A stretch of DNA of 64,000 bases from Kitasatospora setae KM-6054 (GTDB taxonomy: Bacteria; Actinomycetota; Actinomycetes; Streptomycetales; Streptomycetaceae), in the NCBI RefSeq assembly GCF_000269985.1, contig NC_016109.1, forward strand, positions 6,413,001 through 6,477,000. Direction: 5' to 3'. Every line of letters starts with the position of its first letter. Position 1 is the first letter of the stretch. The translations under genes and the position numbers were made by a program. Below, piece after piece: positions 1-8,904 of this stretch. Below the pieces are notes generated by a model, which saw nothing but the letters and a program-made list of their open reading frames with translations, ran no database searches and was not told the DNA's origin.

Positions 1-68
1 CGGGGGCGGCCCGGAGAGGGTAGCGTCGGTGGCGGCGTTCGGTCGCGACGACGAGGAGGCGGGTACGG

Positions 69-1208
69 ATGCTGCAGGACGCGGTGCGGGGTGTGCGGGG
101 CGTGCTGGTGGTGGCGGGCGAGCTGGCCGAGGAGGCGGGCCGCCGGGTGCTGGGCACGGCCGAGGAGCTGCTCAAGCAGGGTGGTGAACTTCCGCCCGCC
201 GTCGAGCAGTTGCGGGTGCTGGCGAACGAGGCGGTGACGGCCGGCCGGGCCGGGATCGACCTGGTCGCCGGGGTCGCCCGGAGCGAGGCCGAGCGGGTGT
301 TCGAGAAGGTCGGCGACCAGGTGGTGAAGGTCGGCGTGGTGCTGAGCTTCCTGGAGTCGAAGCTGCGCGAGGTCGACGAGCCCGCGGCGGGCGCCGGGGA
401 CGGGAGCGCGGCGGCGGGCGCGGAGCCGGACGGGGACGGCTTCGGGGACGGCTTTGGGGACGAGTTCGAGGGCGGGTTCGAGCAGCCCCCGGTGGTCCGT
501 CCGGCGGCGCGGGCCCAGGGCCTGTTCGACGCGGGCTGGGACGAGGAGCCGGACCTCCCGGACGAGTCGGTGGCCGCGACCGCCAAGGGGCGGAAGGCGA
601 CGGCCCGCAAGACCGCGGCGCGCAAGCAGGCGGCCGGCTCGGCGGCGGACGTGCAGAAGGCCGCCGCGCGCAAGGCCCCGACGGCGGAGGCCCCTGCGGT
701 GGGGGACGGTGCCCCGGCGCGGAAGACCGCCGCGCGCAAGGGCGCGGCCGCGAAGCAGACCTCGGCGAAGCGCTCGGTGCCGCGCAAGGCGGCCGGGGCG
801 CCGGCGCCCGCGAAGCACGCCCCGGCGGCGAAGCGCGGCGCGACCGGCGCGGACGTGCCCACGCCGCGGGCGGTGGCGGCCGGTGCGGCCGGGCGGAAGA
901 CCGCAGCGAAGAAGACGACGGCGCAGGCGGGCGCGGGTGCGGGCGCTGGTGCGGACGCGGCGTCGGCGGGGGAGTCCCCGAGCGCGCCGCTGCCCGCGAG
1001 GAAGGCCCCGGCCAAGCGCTCGGCGCCGCGCGGGGCGGCCGACGGTGGCGCGGGCGCGGGCACGGGCACGGGTGCGGGTGCGCGCAAGGCCCCGGCGAAG
1101 AAGGCGCCCCGGGCCGGTGCGGCCGCGAAGAAGGCCCCGGCGAAGCCCGCCCCGGCGAAGCCCGCCCCGGCGTCCGGGTCGGAGACGGGTGGTGGTGGCG
1201 GTGAGTGA
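69..1208 (+). CDS. Lys/Ala-rich histone-H1-like protein
   Basis: A 379-residue protein in two parts. Residues 1 to about 105 are predicted helical, alternating hydrophobic and charged, with no transmembrane stretch. An acidic Gly/Asp segment (about 115–165) follows, and then from about 175 to the end a low-complexity tail of repeated AARK, AAKK and APAKK blocks like those of bacterial histone-H1-like proteins. The tail suggests nucleic-acid binding or nucleoid association; this is inferred from composition only. The ATG has a clear GAGGAGG ribosome site 10 bases upstream. It precedes a small conserved gene and tlyA on the same strand. The N-terminal helical part could instead be phasin-like, and the family function is not known to me. 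Confidence 0.75.
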   Translation: MLQDAVRGVRGVLVVAGELAEEAGRRVLGTAEELLKQGGELPPAVEQLRVLANEAVTAGRAGIDLVAGVARSEAERVFEKVGDQVVKVGVVLSFLESKLREVDEPAAGAGDGSAAAGAEPDGDGFGDGFGDEFEGGFEQPPVVRPAARAQGLFDAGWDEEPDLPDESVAATAKGRKATARKTAARKQAAGSAADVQKAAARKAPTAEAPAVGDGAPARKTAARKGAAAKQTSAKRSVPRKAAGAPAPAKHAPAAKRGATGADVPTPRAVAAGAAGRKTAAKKTTAQAGAGAGAGADAASAGESPSAPLPARKAPAKRSAPRGAADGGAGAGTGTGAGARKAPAKKAPRAGAAAKKAPAKPAPAKPAPASGSETGGGGGE

Positions 1209-1324
1209 GCTGCGCGGGGCGGGGTGGAAGGCGTCCGGGGCGGGGGCGGGCGCCGGGTTTCCGTGTCCGGTCGGGAGCGGGTGGCGCCGGGTGTCCGGGG
1301 CCGGGGTGGCGGCGGGTGGTGGCC

Positions 1325-1525
1325 GTGGGTGAGGCGTCCGGGGGTCCGGTGGTGGAGGCGTCCGGGGCCGGGGTGGCGGGGGTGTGGACGGGGGAGCGGG
1401 AGGTGGATGCGGCGCTGGCCCGGCTGGGGGAGCTGGACGGGGCAGGGTCGGAGGAGCGGGCCGAAGTGTACGAAGATGTCCATGCGCGGCTCGCCGCGAC
1501 CCTCGCGGCGCTGGACCGCGGGTAG
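1325..1525 (+). CDS. small conserved actinobacterial protein
   Basis: A short ORF of about 66 codons ending just before tlyA. The last 45 residues (GEREVDAALARLGELDGAG through LAATLAALDRG) form a charged amphipathic helix pair of the kind seen in small proteins encoded immediately upstream of tlyA in streptomycetes. GTG codons in frame at 1316, 1319 and 1325 are all possible starts, and none has a strong ribosome site. The frame is open further upstream, but that part is Gly/Arg low complexity and looks non-coding. Function unknown. Confidence 0.55.
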   Translation: MGEASGGPVVEASGAGVAGVWTGEREVDAALARLGELDGAGSEERAEVYEDVHARLAATLAALDRG

Positions 1526-1556
1526 CAGACCGTCCGATGTGGGAGCTGACGTAGCA

Positions 1557-2369
1557 GTGGCAGTGGCACGACGCCGTCTGGACGCGGAGCTGGTGCGCCG
1601 CAAGCTGGCCCGTTCGCGGGAGCACGCGAGCGAGTTGATCGCGGCGGGCCGGGTGACGGTCGGCGGGGCGGTGGCGACGAAGCCGGCGACGCAGGTGGAG
1701 ACCGCGGCGGCGGTGGTGGTCGCGAAGGACGACGCGGACCCGGACTACGTGTCGCGCGGCGGGCACAAGCTGGCGGGCGCGTTCGCGGCGTTCGTGCCGC
1801 TGGGCCTGGTGGTGGCGGGCCGGCGGGCGCTGGACGCGGGCGCGTCCACCGGCGGGTTCACCGACGTGCTGCTGCGTTCGGGCGCGGCGCACGTGCTGGC
1901 GGTGGACGTCGGCTACGGGCAGCTGGCCTGGTCGCTGCAGAGCGACGGGCGGGTGACGGTGATGGACCGCACCAACGTGCGGGAGCTGACGCCGGAGCTG
2001 ATCGGCGGGCAGCTCGTCGATCTGGTGGTGGGCGACCTGTCGTTCATCTCGCTGGGCCTGGTGCTGCCCGCGCTGGCGGGCTGCGCGGCGCCGGACGCGG
2101 ACCTGGTGCTGATGGTGAAGCCGCAGTTCGAGATCGGCAAGGAGCGGCTCGGTTCGGGCGGCGTGGTGCGGTCGCCGGAGCTGCGGGCCGAGACGATCCG
2201 CCAGGTGGCCGGGCAGGCGTGGCGGTCGGGGCTGGGCGTGCGGGCGGTGGCGGCGTCGCCGCTGCCGGGGCCGTCGGGGAACGTGGAGTACTTCCTGTGG
2301 CTGCGCCGGGACGCGGAGCCGCTGGATCCGGCGGCGGCGGACCGGGCCGTGGCGGAAGGGCCCCAGTAG
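1557..2369 (+). CDS. tlyA: TlyA-family rRNA 2'-O-methyltransferase
   Basis: A protein of about 270 residues. An N-terminal S4 RNA-binding domain (about 4–60, ARRRLDAELVRRKLARSREH) is followed by an FtsJ-like SAM-dependent methyltransferase domain. The DYVSRGGHKL signature lies at about 63–72 and the SAM-binding DAGASTGGF at about 93–101. The family methylates ribose in 16S and 23S rRNA (the capreomycin target in mycobacteria) and is often annotated as haemolysin A. GTG at 1557 or 1563 gives the usual family N-terminus, and the GGAG at 1542 favours 1557. It sits directly upstream of the NAD kinase gene in the tlyA–nadK–recN block that is conserved in actinobacteria. Confidence 0.93.
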   Translation: MAVARRRLDAELVRRKLARSREHASELIAAGRVTVGGAVATKPATQVETAAAVVVAKDDADPDYVSRGGHKLAGAFAAFVPLGLVVAGRRALDAGASTGGFTDVLLRSGAAHVLAVDVGYGQLAWSLQSDGRVTVMDRTNVRELTPELIGGQLVDLVVGDLSFISLGLVLPALAGCAAPDADLVLMVKPQFEIGKERLGSGGVVRSPELRAETIRQVAGQAWRSGLGVRAVAASPLPGPSGNVEYFLWLRRDAEPLDPAAADRAVAEGPQ

Positions 2370-2461
2370 GGTACTTGGCAGGCGTCCGGGCGTTGCGCAG
2401 ACTGGCTGGTCGTGGTCGGTGCCGCAATGGCCCGGCGGGCGTAGGGAGAGGGCAGCGGGGA

Positions 2462-3364
2462 ATGAGCGATCGTCGAACGGTCTTCCTGATCGCGCACACC
2501 GGCCGGGAGGCGGCGCTGCGCAGCGTCGAGGGGCTGGTGGACGGCCTGCTGCGGGCGGGGATCCGGATCAGACTGCTGGAGACCGAGGCGGTGGGCCTGG
2601 ACCTGCCGGACGGGGTCGAGCTGGTGCCCGGCGGGCACGGGGCGGCGGACGGCTGCGAGCTGATCCTGGTCGCGGGCGGGGACGGCACGCTGCTGCGCGG
2701 CGCCGAACTGGCCCGCGAGTCGGGGCTGCCGATGCTCGGGATCAACCTGGGCCGGGTCGGGTTCCTCGCCGAGGCGGAGCGCGACGACCTGGCGACCGTG
2801 GTCGAGCGGGTGGTCGCCGCGGACTACGAGGTCGAGGAGCGGATGACCATCGACGTGCTGGTGCGCGCCAACGGTGACGTGCTGCACGAGGACTGGGCGC
2901 TGAACGAGGCCTCGGTGGAGAAGGCGTCCCGGGAGCGGCTGCTGGAGGTGGTCACCGAGGTGGACGGCCGCCCGGTGTCGAACTTCGGCTGCGACGGCGT
3001 GGTGCTGTCCACGCCGACCGGCTCCACGGCGTACGCGTTCTCCGGCGGCGGGCCGGTGGTGTGGCCGGAGGTGGAGGCGCTGCTGATGGTGCCGATCAGC
3101 GCGCACGCGCTGTTCGCCCGTCCGCTGGTGACCTCGCCGGACTCGGTGCTGGCGGTCGAGGTGCAGCCGAAGACCCAGCACGGGGTGCTGTGGTGCGACG
3201 GCCGCCGTTCGGCCGAACTCCCGGCCGGCTCCCGGGTGGAGGTCCGCCGGGGCAAGACGCCGGTCCGACTGGCCCGGCTGCACCGGGCGCCGTTCACGGA
3301 CCGGCTGGTCGCCAAGTTCGCGCTCCCGGTGACGGGTTGGCGCGGCCGCTCGGACAACTGCTGA
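2462..3364 (+). CDS. nadK: NAD kinase
   Basis: A 300-residue ATP/polyphosphate-dependent NAD kinase (NAD+ to NADP+), cytosolic. Diagnostic motifs are GGDGT at about 72–76, NLGRVGFL at about 95–102, NEAS at 148–151 and TPTGSTAYAFSGGGP at about 184–198. ATG at 2462 gives the standard family start, MSDRRTVFLIAHTGREAA. The frame stays open upstream, but that part is not family-like. It lies between tlyA and recN as in other actinobacteria, although here a MocR/YczE pair separates it from recN. Confidence 0.97.
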   Translation: MSDRRTVFLIAHTGREAALRSVEGLVDGLLRAGIRIRLLETEAVGLDLPDGVELVPGGHGAADGCELILVAGGDGTLLRGAELARESGLPMLGINLGRVGFLAEAERDDLATVVERVVAADYEVEERMTIDVLVRANGDVLHEDWALNEASVEKASRERLLEVVTEVDGRPVSNFGCDGVVLSTPTGSTAYAFSGGGPVVWPEVEALLMVPISAHALFARPLVTSPDSVLAVEVQPKTQHGVLWCDGRRSAELPAGSRVEVRRGKTPVRLARLHRAPFTDRLVAKFALPVTGWRGRSDNC

Positions 3365-3377
3365 GCGGGCGGCGGTA

Positions 3378-3500
3378 GTCGGCGCCCGCGGGCCGGTGAT
3401 CCGGCGGCCCCGCGGGCGGGTTGGCGGGGCCGCCCCGGCAACGGCCGGTGATCTTCGGCGGGTTGGCGGGCCGGACCCGGCAACGCCCGTGGGCGCTCCG
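3378..3500. repeat. imperfect direct repeat between convergent genes
   Basis: Between the NAD kinase stop and the convergent MocR-type gene, a block of about 45 bp containing CCGGTGATC, GGCGGGTTGGCGGG and CCGGCAACG occurs twice in tandem with small changes (about 3402–3446 and 3444–3487). I see no gene here. The block could form stems and act as a bidirectional terminator. Confidence 0.5.
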
Positions 3501-3505
3501 GGGGT

Positions 3506-4978
3506 TCAGAGCGCGGCCGGGGTCGGGTCCTCGCCGGAGAGGCGTTCGGTGCGGGCCAGGTCGGCCGCGGCGGCGATCCGGCGCAGGGCCTCGGGGACGC
3601 GGGCGGCGGGCAGGGTGAGCGGGAGCCGCAGGTGCTCCTCGAAGGCGCCGTCGGTGCCGAACCGGGAGCCGGAGGCGATCCGGACGCCGACGCGTTCGCC
3701 GGCCCGGGCCAGCGCGCTGGCGGGCAGGCCGGGGGTGGCGGCCCACAGGGCGAGGCCGCCGGGCGGCGGGGTGTACCGCCAGCCGGGGAAGTGCCGGGGC
3801 AGCTCGCGGGCGAACGCCTCGGCAGTGGCCCGCAGTTGGGCGTGCCGCTCGGCCCGGACGGCGGGCAGGTGGTCGGTCAGCAGCCGGGCCGCGATCAGCT
3901 GCTCCAGGACGGGCGTGCCCAGGTCGTACAGCGCCCGGTCCTGGGCCAGCTTCCGGACCAGGGAGGGCTGGGCGCGCAGCCAGCCGATCCGCAGGCCGGG
4001 CCAGAGGATCTTCCCGGCCGAGCCGACGGTGATCACCTGGGCGTCCCGGTCGAGCGCGGCCAGCGGCCTGGGCAGCGCGGACTCGGGGACGTCCCAGCCG
4101 AGTTCGGCGCAGGTCTCGTCGGCGATCACGGTGGTGCCGGCGGCCCGGGCGTGGGCGAGCAGGGCGCGGCGCTGCTCCTCGTCGACGAGCGCGCCGGTCG
4201 GGTTCTGGAAGTCGGGGATGACCGAGGCCAGCCGGGGCGCGGCGCCGCGCAGCACCCGCTGCCACTGGGCGAGGTCCCAGCCGGTGCGCCCGGCGGCGTC
4301 CGGGGCGAACGGGACGGGCACCAGGCGGGCGCCGGCCCGGTCCAGGGCGCGCAGCGTGTTGGCGTAGCTGGGGGCCTCGACGGCGACCCGGTCGCCGCGG
4401 CCCAGCAGCGCCTGGTGGGCCAGGTGCAGGGCGCTCATCGCCCCGGTGGTGACCAGCACCTGCTCCGGCCCGGTGGGCAGCCCGCGCTCGGTGTAGCGGC
4501 GGGCGACGGCCTCCCGCAGCACCGGGAGCCCGGTCGGGTAGTTGCCGTGCCCGCCGGTGTACGCGGGCAGCCGGTCCAGGGCGTGCGCGGCGGCCTCGGC
4601 GAGCTGCCCGGGTGCGGTGGGGGCGGCCAGGCCCAGGTCGAGGACGGTGTCCTGGTCGGGGGAGACCGGGTGCAGCGCGTCGGCGGGCGGCGCGGTGCCC
4701 GCCGGCAGGGCGGTCCAGGAGCCGGCGCCGCGCCGCGAGTGCAGGAAGCCGTCGGCGCGCAGTGCCTCGTAGGCGGCGGCGACGGTGGTGCGGGAGAGGT
4801 TCAGTTCGGCGGCGAGTTCGCGTTCGGCGGGCAGCCGGGTGCCGACCGGGAGGCGGCCGTCGGCGACCAGCCGGGAGACCTGGGCGGCCAGCGTCCGGTA
4901 GGCGGGGCGGCGGCCGTCCGGGGCGGGGAGCTGGCGGGCCAGCGCGTGCGGGGTCAGCGTGCTGTGCCACTCGGACAT
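3506..4978 (-). CDS. MocR/PdxR-type GntR-family regulator
   Basis: A protein of about 490 residues. A GntR winged helix (about 25–85, with LPAERELAAELNLSRTTVAA) is fused to a fold-type I aminotransferase domain (about 110–480). The PLP-binding features are present: NPTG at 259–262, ADET at about 286–289 and the lysine in SAGKI at about 323. MocR proteins sense PLP or amino compounds and regulate divergent neighbours. The divergent neighbour here is a YczE-type membrane protein, the classic partner of the YczR subgroup. ATG at 4978 (MSEWHSTLTPHALA) is the natural start, since the frame upstream lies in the operator region. Confidence 0.92.
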   Translation of the reverse strand: MSEWHSTLTPHALARQLPAPDGRRPAYRTLAAQVSRLVADGRLPVGTRLPAERELAAELNLSRTTVAAAYEALRADGFLHSRRGAGSWTALPAGTAPPADALHPVSPDQDTVLDLGLAAPTAPGQLAEAAAHALDRLPAYTGGHGNYPTGLPVLREAVARRYTERGLPTGPEQVLVTTGAMSALHLAHQALLGRGDRVAVEAPSYANTLRALDRAGARLVPVPFAPDAAGRTGWDLAQWQRVLRGAAPRLASVIPDFQNPTGALVDEEQRRALLAHARAAGTTVIADETCAELGWDVPESALPRPLAALDRDAQVITVGSAGKILWPGLRIGWLRAQPSLVRKLAQDRALYDLGTPVLEQLIAARLLTDHLPAVRAERHAQLRATAEAFARELPRHFPGWRYTPPPGGLALWAATPGLPASALARAGERVGVRIASGSRFGTDGAFEEHLRLPLTLPAARVPEALRRIAAAADLARTERLSGEDPTPAAL

Positions 4979-4986
4979 CGTCGACC

Positions 4987-5031
4987 AGTCCACTCGGTTC
5001 GGATTGGCCCTGTCGGGCCGCGCATTGGACT
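4987..5031. promoter_or_regulatory. putative MocR-type operator, repeated half-sites
   Basis: In the 113-bp divergent gap lie ATTGGCCC (5003–5010) and ATTGGACT (5024–5031), a direct repeat with a 21-bp period (two helical turns). An inverted copy AGTCCACT lies at 4987–4994, which reads AGTGGACT on the minus strand. Direct repeats plus an inverted half-site are typical of MocR/PdxR operators. The assignment is by pattern only. Confidence 0.5.
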
Positions 5032-5091
5032 GCCCATAGTGGCGCGCAGTGCCGGAGAACGGCAAGCACCGCACCGAGAAGAGGTCCACCG

Positions 5092-5778
5092 ATGGCGGCC
5101 GTCCTGACCCCGTCCCCGTCCCCGTCCCTGACCCCGCCCCCGTCCCCGACCCGCGCCGGGGCGACCCCGGCCGCCGCCGCCCGCCGGCTGCCCCGCCGGC
5201 TCGGCCAGCTGGCCGTCGGCCTGGTGCTGTACGGCGCCTCGATGGGCCTGGTGCTGCGCTCCTCGCTCGGCGGCAACCCGTGGGACGTCCTGCACCAGGG
5301 CCTGGCCCGGCACCTGCACCTCAGCGTCGGCGCCTGGGTGACCCTGGTCGGCGCGCTGGTGCTGCTGCTGTGGATCCCGCTGCGGCAGAAGCCGGGCGTC
5401 GGCACCGTCGGCAACGTGCTGGTCCTCGGCGTCGCGATGGACGCCACCCTCGGGCTGGTCCCGGCCCCGCACGCCCTCGCCGTCCGGATCCCGCTGCTGG
5501 CCGCCGGCATCCTGCTCAACGCCCTCGCCACCGGCCTCTACATCGGCGCCCGGCTCGGCCCCGGCCCCCGCGACGGCCTGATGACCGGCCTGCACCGGCG
5601 CACCGGCCGCTCCGTGCGGCTGATCCGCACCTGCATCGAGTTGACCGTCCTGACCGCGGGCATCGCCCTCGGCGGCACCTTCGGCGTCGGGACGGTCGCG
5701 TACGCGCTGGCGATCGGGCCGCTGGTGCAGTTCCTGCTGCCCCGGCTGACCGTGCCCGGAGCAACCGCCCGGCACTAG
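5092..5778 (+). CDS. YczE/YitT-like integral membrane protein
   Basis: A 228-residue membrane protein. A Pro/Ser-rich cytoplasmic start (about 1–35) is followed by some five to six hydrophobic segments. Characteristic stretches are LGGNPWDVLHQGL and GPRDGLMTGL, shared with the YczE/YitT-like family. The ATG follows AGAAGAGG by 7 bases. It is divergent from a MocR-type regulator, the pairing seen for YczR/YczE, so it is probably controlled by that regulator through the repeats in the shared gap. The substrate is unknown. Confidence 0.85.
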   Translation: MAAVLTPSPSPSLTPPPSPTRAGATPAAAARRLPRRLGQLAVGLVLYGASMGLVLRSSLGGNPWDVLHQGLARHLHLSVGAWVTLVGALVLLLWIPLRQKPGVGTVGNVLVLGVAMDATLGLVPAPHALAVRIPLLAAGILLNALATGLYIGARLGPGPRDGLMTGLHRRTGRSVRLIRTCIELTVLTAGIALGGTFGVGTVAYALAIGPLVQFLLPRLTVPGATARH

Positions 5779-5867
5779 CCCGGCGGCGTCCGGCGGCGCC
5801 GCCACTCAGGGGGGAAACCGGGGGCGGTCGTCGCAAAGCGACGGTGGAACCTCGTAAGGTCGTCTCC

Positions 5868-7613
5868 GTGTTGGACGAGATGCGGATACGGGATCTGGGC
5901 GTCATCGACGATGCGGTGGTGGAACTCGCCCCCGGGTTCACCGCCGTCACCGGCGAGACCGGCGCGGGCAAGACCATGGTGGTGACCAGCCTGGGCCTGC
6001 TGCTCGGCGGGCGGGCCGACCCGGCGCTGGTGCGCAACGGGTCGGAACGGGCCGTGGTGGAGGGGCGGTTGACGCTCGACCCGGGTTCGCCGGTGGTCGC
6101 GCGGGCGCTGGAGGCCGGGGCCGAGCTGGACGACGGCGAGCTGCTGGTCAGCCGGACGGTCTCCGCCGAGGGGCGCTCGCGCGCGCACGTGGGCGGCCGG
6201 TCGGTGCCGGTCGGGCTGCTGGCCGAGCTCGGCGAGGACCTGATCGCGGTGCACGGCCAGACCGACCAGCAGCGGCTGCTGCGCCCGTCCCGGCAGCGCG
6301 GCGCGCTGGACCGGTACGCGGGCGAGGCCGTCGCCGAGCCGCTGGCCCGCTACCGGGAGGTGTACCGGGAGCTGCGGGAGGTCTCCGCGACGCTGGAGGA
6401 GCTGACCACCCGGGCCCGGGAGCGGGCCCAGGAGGCCGACCTGCTGCGCTTCGGCCTGGAGGAGGTCGCCGCCGCCGAGCCGGTGCCCGGGGAGGACGCC
6501 GAGCTCGCGGCCGAGGCCGAGCGGCTCGGCCACGCCGACGCGCTGTCCTCCGCCGCGACGCTCGCGCACGCCGCGCTGGCCGGCGACCCGGCCGACCCGG
6601 AGGGCGTCGACGCGGGCACCCTGCTCGCCCAGGCCCGCCGGGCCGTCGACGCGGTCCGCCACCACGACGAGCGGCTGGCGGCCCTCGCCGACCGGCTCGG
6701 CGAGTGCGGCTACCTGCTGGCCGACGTGGCCGGCGACCTCGCCGGGTACGCCGACGACCTGGACGCCGACCCGGTCCGGCTGGCCGCCGTCGAGGACCGC
6801 CGCAGCGTCCTGGCACACCTGGTGCGCAAGTACGGCGGCGCCGAGGGCACCCTCGCCGAGGTGGTCGGCTGGGCCGAGGCCGGCTCGGTGCGGCTGCTGG
6901 AGCTGGACGGCGACGACGAGCGGATCGACGAACTCGGCGCCCGCGAGACCGAGTTGCGGGCCCGGCTGGCCGACCTGGCGGCCGAGGTGTCGCGGGCCAG
7001 GCACGCCGCCGCCGACAAGTTCGCCGCCGCCGTCTCCGACGAGCTCGCCGAACTCGCCATGCCGCACGCCCGGGTGACCTTCGCGATCGGCCAGGTCGAC
7101 GACCTGGCCGGCATCGAGCTGGAGGGCCGCAGCGTCGCCTACGGCCCGCACGGCGTCGACGAGGTCGAGGTGCTGCTCGCCCCGCACCCCGGCGCGCAGC
7201 CCCGCCCGATCGCCAAGGGCGCCTCCGGCGGCGAGCTGTCGCGCGTGATGCTGGCCGTCGAGGTGGTGTTCGCGGGCGCCGACCCCGTGCCCACCTACCT
7301 GTTCGACGAGGTGGACGCGGGCGTCGGCGGCAAGGCCGCCGTCGAGATCGGCCGCCGGCTGGCCAAACTCGCCCGCAGCGCCCAGGTCGTGGTGGTCACC
7401 CACCTCCCGCAGGTCGCCGCGTTCGCCGACCGGCACCTGGTGGTGGAGAAGACCAACGACGGCACCGTCACCCGCAGCGGTGTGAAGACCCTCAACGACG
7501 AGGAGCGGGTGCGCGAACTGTCCCGGATGCTCGCCGGGTTGGAGGACTCCGAGCTCGGCCGGGCGCACGCGGAGGAACTGCTGGCGGCCGCCCGCACCGC
7601 CCGGGCGCGCTGA
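5868..7613 (+). CDS. recN: DNA repair protein RecN
   Basis: A protein of about 581 residues of the SMC-like ABC ATPase family that acts in double-strand-break repair. Walker A GETGAGKT lies at about 29–36, the RecN HGQTDQQRL motif at about 120–130, a long coiled-coil middle at about 150–400, the ABC signature GASGGELSRV at about 450–459 and Walker B TYLFDEVDAG at about 475–485. The GTG at 5868 is preceded by AAGG with good spacing; an in-frame ATG at 5880 is the alternative. It stands alone between the YczE gene and a glycosyltransferase, with a hairpin behind it. Confidence 0.97.
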   Translation: MLDEMRIRDLGVIDDAVVELAPGFTAVTGETGAGKTMVVTSLGLLLGGRADPALVRNGSERAVVEGRLTLDPGSPVVARALEAGAELDDGELLVSRTVSAEGRSRAHVGGRSVPVGLLAELGEDLIAVHGQTDQQRLLRPSRQRGALDRYAGEAVAEPLARYREVYRELREVSATLEELTTRARERAQEADLLRFGLEEVAAAEPVPGEDAELAAEAERLGHADALSSAATLAHAALAGDPADPEGVDAGTLLAQARRAVDAVRHHDERLAALADRLGECGYLLADVAGDLAGYADDLDADPVRLAAVEDRRSVLAHLVRKYGGAEGTLAEVVGWAEAGSVRLLELDGDDERIDELGARETELRARLADLAAEVSRARHAAADKFAAAVSDELAELAMPHARVTFAIGQVDDLAGIELEGRSVAYGPHGVDEVEVLLAPHPGAQPRPIAKGASGGELSRVMLAVEVVFAGADPVPTYLFDEVDAGVGGKAAVEIGRRLAKLARSAQVVVVTHLPQVAAFADRHLVVEKTNDGTVTRSGVKTLNDEERVRELSRMLAGLEDSELGRAHAEELLAAARTARAR

Positions 7614-7627
7614 CCGGCCGGACGGTC

Positions 7628-7664
7628 CGGCACCGCCGCGGGCGACGCGCCAGCGGCGGTGCCG
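7628..7664 (+). terminator. hairpin after recN
   Basis: A perfect 12-bp stem CGGCACCGCCGC / GCGGCGGTGCCG with a 13-nt loop starts 15 bases after the recN stop. No U-tract follows, which is usual in streptomycetes. Confidence 0.6.
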
Positions 7665-7739
7665 ACTGTCCAAGAGGCGGACGGACCTGGCATCGTGGCG
7701 AACGGACACCAGCTGACAACGAGTCGGAGCGAGACAGAC

Positions 7740-8897
7740 GTGGACCATTCCGCCGCCCGGGCCGCCGCCCCCCAGCTGCACGTGGTGCTCGTCCTCGCCG
7801 CCGCGACCGGCGGCATCGGCGCCCACGTGCGCTCGCTGACCCGGGGCCTGGTCGCGCACGGCGTCACGGTCACGGTCTGCGCGCCCGAGGGCACCGACCG
7901 GCTGTTCGGCTTCTCCGCGGCCGGCGCCCGGCTGCACACCGTCGACATCACCCCGACCTCCGGCGCCCGCAGCGACGCCACCGCGATCGGCGAGCTGCGC
8001 CGGGCCTTCACCGGCGCCGACGTCGTGCACGCCCACGGCCTGCGGGCCGGCCTGCTGTCCGACCTGGCGCTGCGCACCGCCGGCCGGTTCCCCGGGATCC
8101 GCCCGGAGACCCCGCTGGTGGTCACCTCGCACCACGCGCTGCTCACCACCGGCCTGGACCGGCGGCTCCAGCGGCTGATGGAGCGCCGGGTGGTGCGGGC
8201 CGCCGACCTGGTCCTGGGCGCCTCCTCCGACCTGGTCGCCCGGGCCCGCGAGCTCGGCGCCACCGACGCCCGGCTGGGCCCGGTCGCCGCCCCGCCGATG
8301 CCGCCCGGCACGCTCGACCGGGACGCCGCCCGCGCGGCGCTGCCCGGCGGCGACGACGGCCGCCCGGTGGTGCTGGCGATCGGCCGGCTCGTCCCGCAGA
8401 AGTGCTTCGCGCTGCTGCTCGACGCCGCCGGGCAGTTCGCCGCGCCCGGCGGCCCGGCGCCGCGCGTCCTGCTGGCCGGGGACGGGCCGGAGCGGCAGGG
8501 CCTGCGCGAGCGGGTCGCGGCCGAGCGGCTGCCGGTCGAACTGCTCGGCTACCGGGCGGACATCCCCGACCTGCTGGCCGCCGCCGACCTGGTGGTGCTC
8601 TCCTCGCGCTGGGAGGCCCGCTCGCTGGTCGCCCAGGAGGCGATGCGGGCCGGCGTCCCGGTGGTGGCCACCGCCGTCGGCGGGGTGCCCGAACTGGTCG
8701 GCGACGCCGCCGTGCTGGTCCCGTTCGCCGACCCGCGGGCGCTCGGCCGGGCCGTCCGCGACCTGCTCGCCGACCCGGCCCGCCGGGCCGCGATGGCCGC
8801 CGCCGGCCGGGCGCAGGCCGCGACCTGGCCGGACGAGGCGGCGACCGTCGCCCAGGTGCTGTCCATCTACGACGAGCTGGTGCAGCGCCGGGGCTGA
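7740..8897 (+). CDS. GT4-family glycosyltransferase
   Basis: A protein of about 385 residues with the GT-B double Rossmann layout. The N-terminal acceptor domain contains AATGGIGAHVRSL (about 20–32) and ADVVHAHGLRAG. The C-terminal nucleotide-sugar domain contains AIGRLVPQKCF, LLAGDGPER, LGYRADIPDLLAAADLVVL and the EX7E-like region SRWEARSLVAQEAMRAGVPVV. It probably transfers a sugar to a cell-envelope or capsular acceptor; the substrate cannot be told. GTG at 7740 has GGAG 10 bases upstream; GTG 7695 is an alternative. It ends 7 bp from the convergent GH15 gene and follows recN, as in related genomes. Confidence 0.88.
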   Translation: MDHSAARAAAPQLHVVLVLAAATGGIGAHVRSLTRGLVAHGVTVTVCAPEGTDRLFGFSAAGARLHTVDITPTSGARSDATAIGELRRAFTGADVVHAHGLRAGLLSDLALRTAGRFPGIRPETPLVVTSHHALLTTGLDRRLQRLMERRVVRAADLVLGASSDLVARARELGATDARLGPVAAPPMPPGTLDRDAARAALPGGDDGRPVVLAIGRLVPQKCFALLLDAAGQFAAPGGPAPRVLLAGDGPERQGLRERVAAERLPVELLGYRADIPDLLAAADLVVLSSRWEARSLVAQEAMRAGVPVVATAVGGVPELVGDAAVLVPFADPRALGRAVRDLLADPARRAAMAAAGRAQAATWPDEAATVAQVLSIYDELVQRRG

Positions 8898-8904
8898 GCC
8901 GCCG

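Noticed and set aside
172..1569. Minus-strand Pro/Arg/Ser-rich frame opposite the histone-like gene
   Set aside because: Composition is that of a shadow frame, and no motif or ribosome site is seen.
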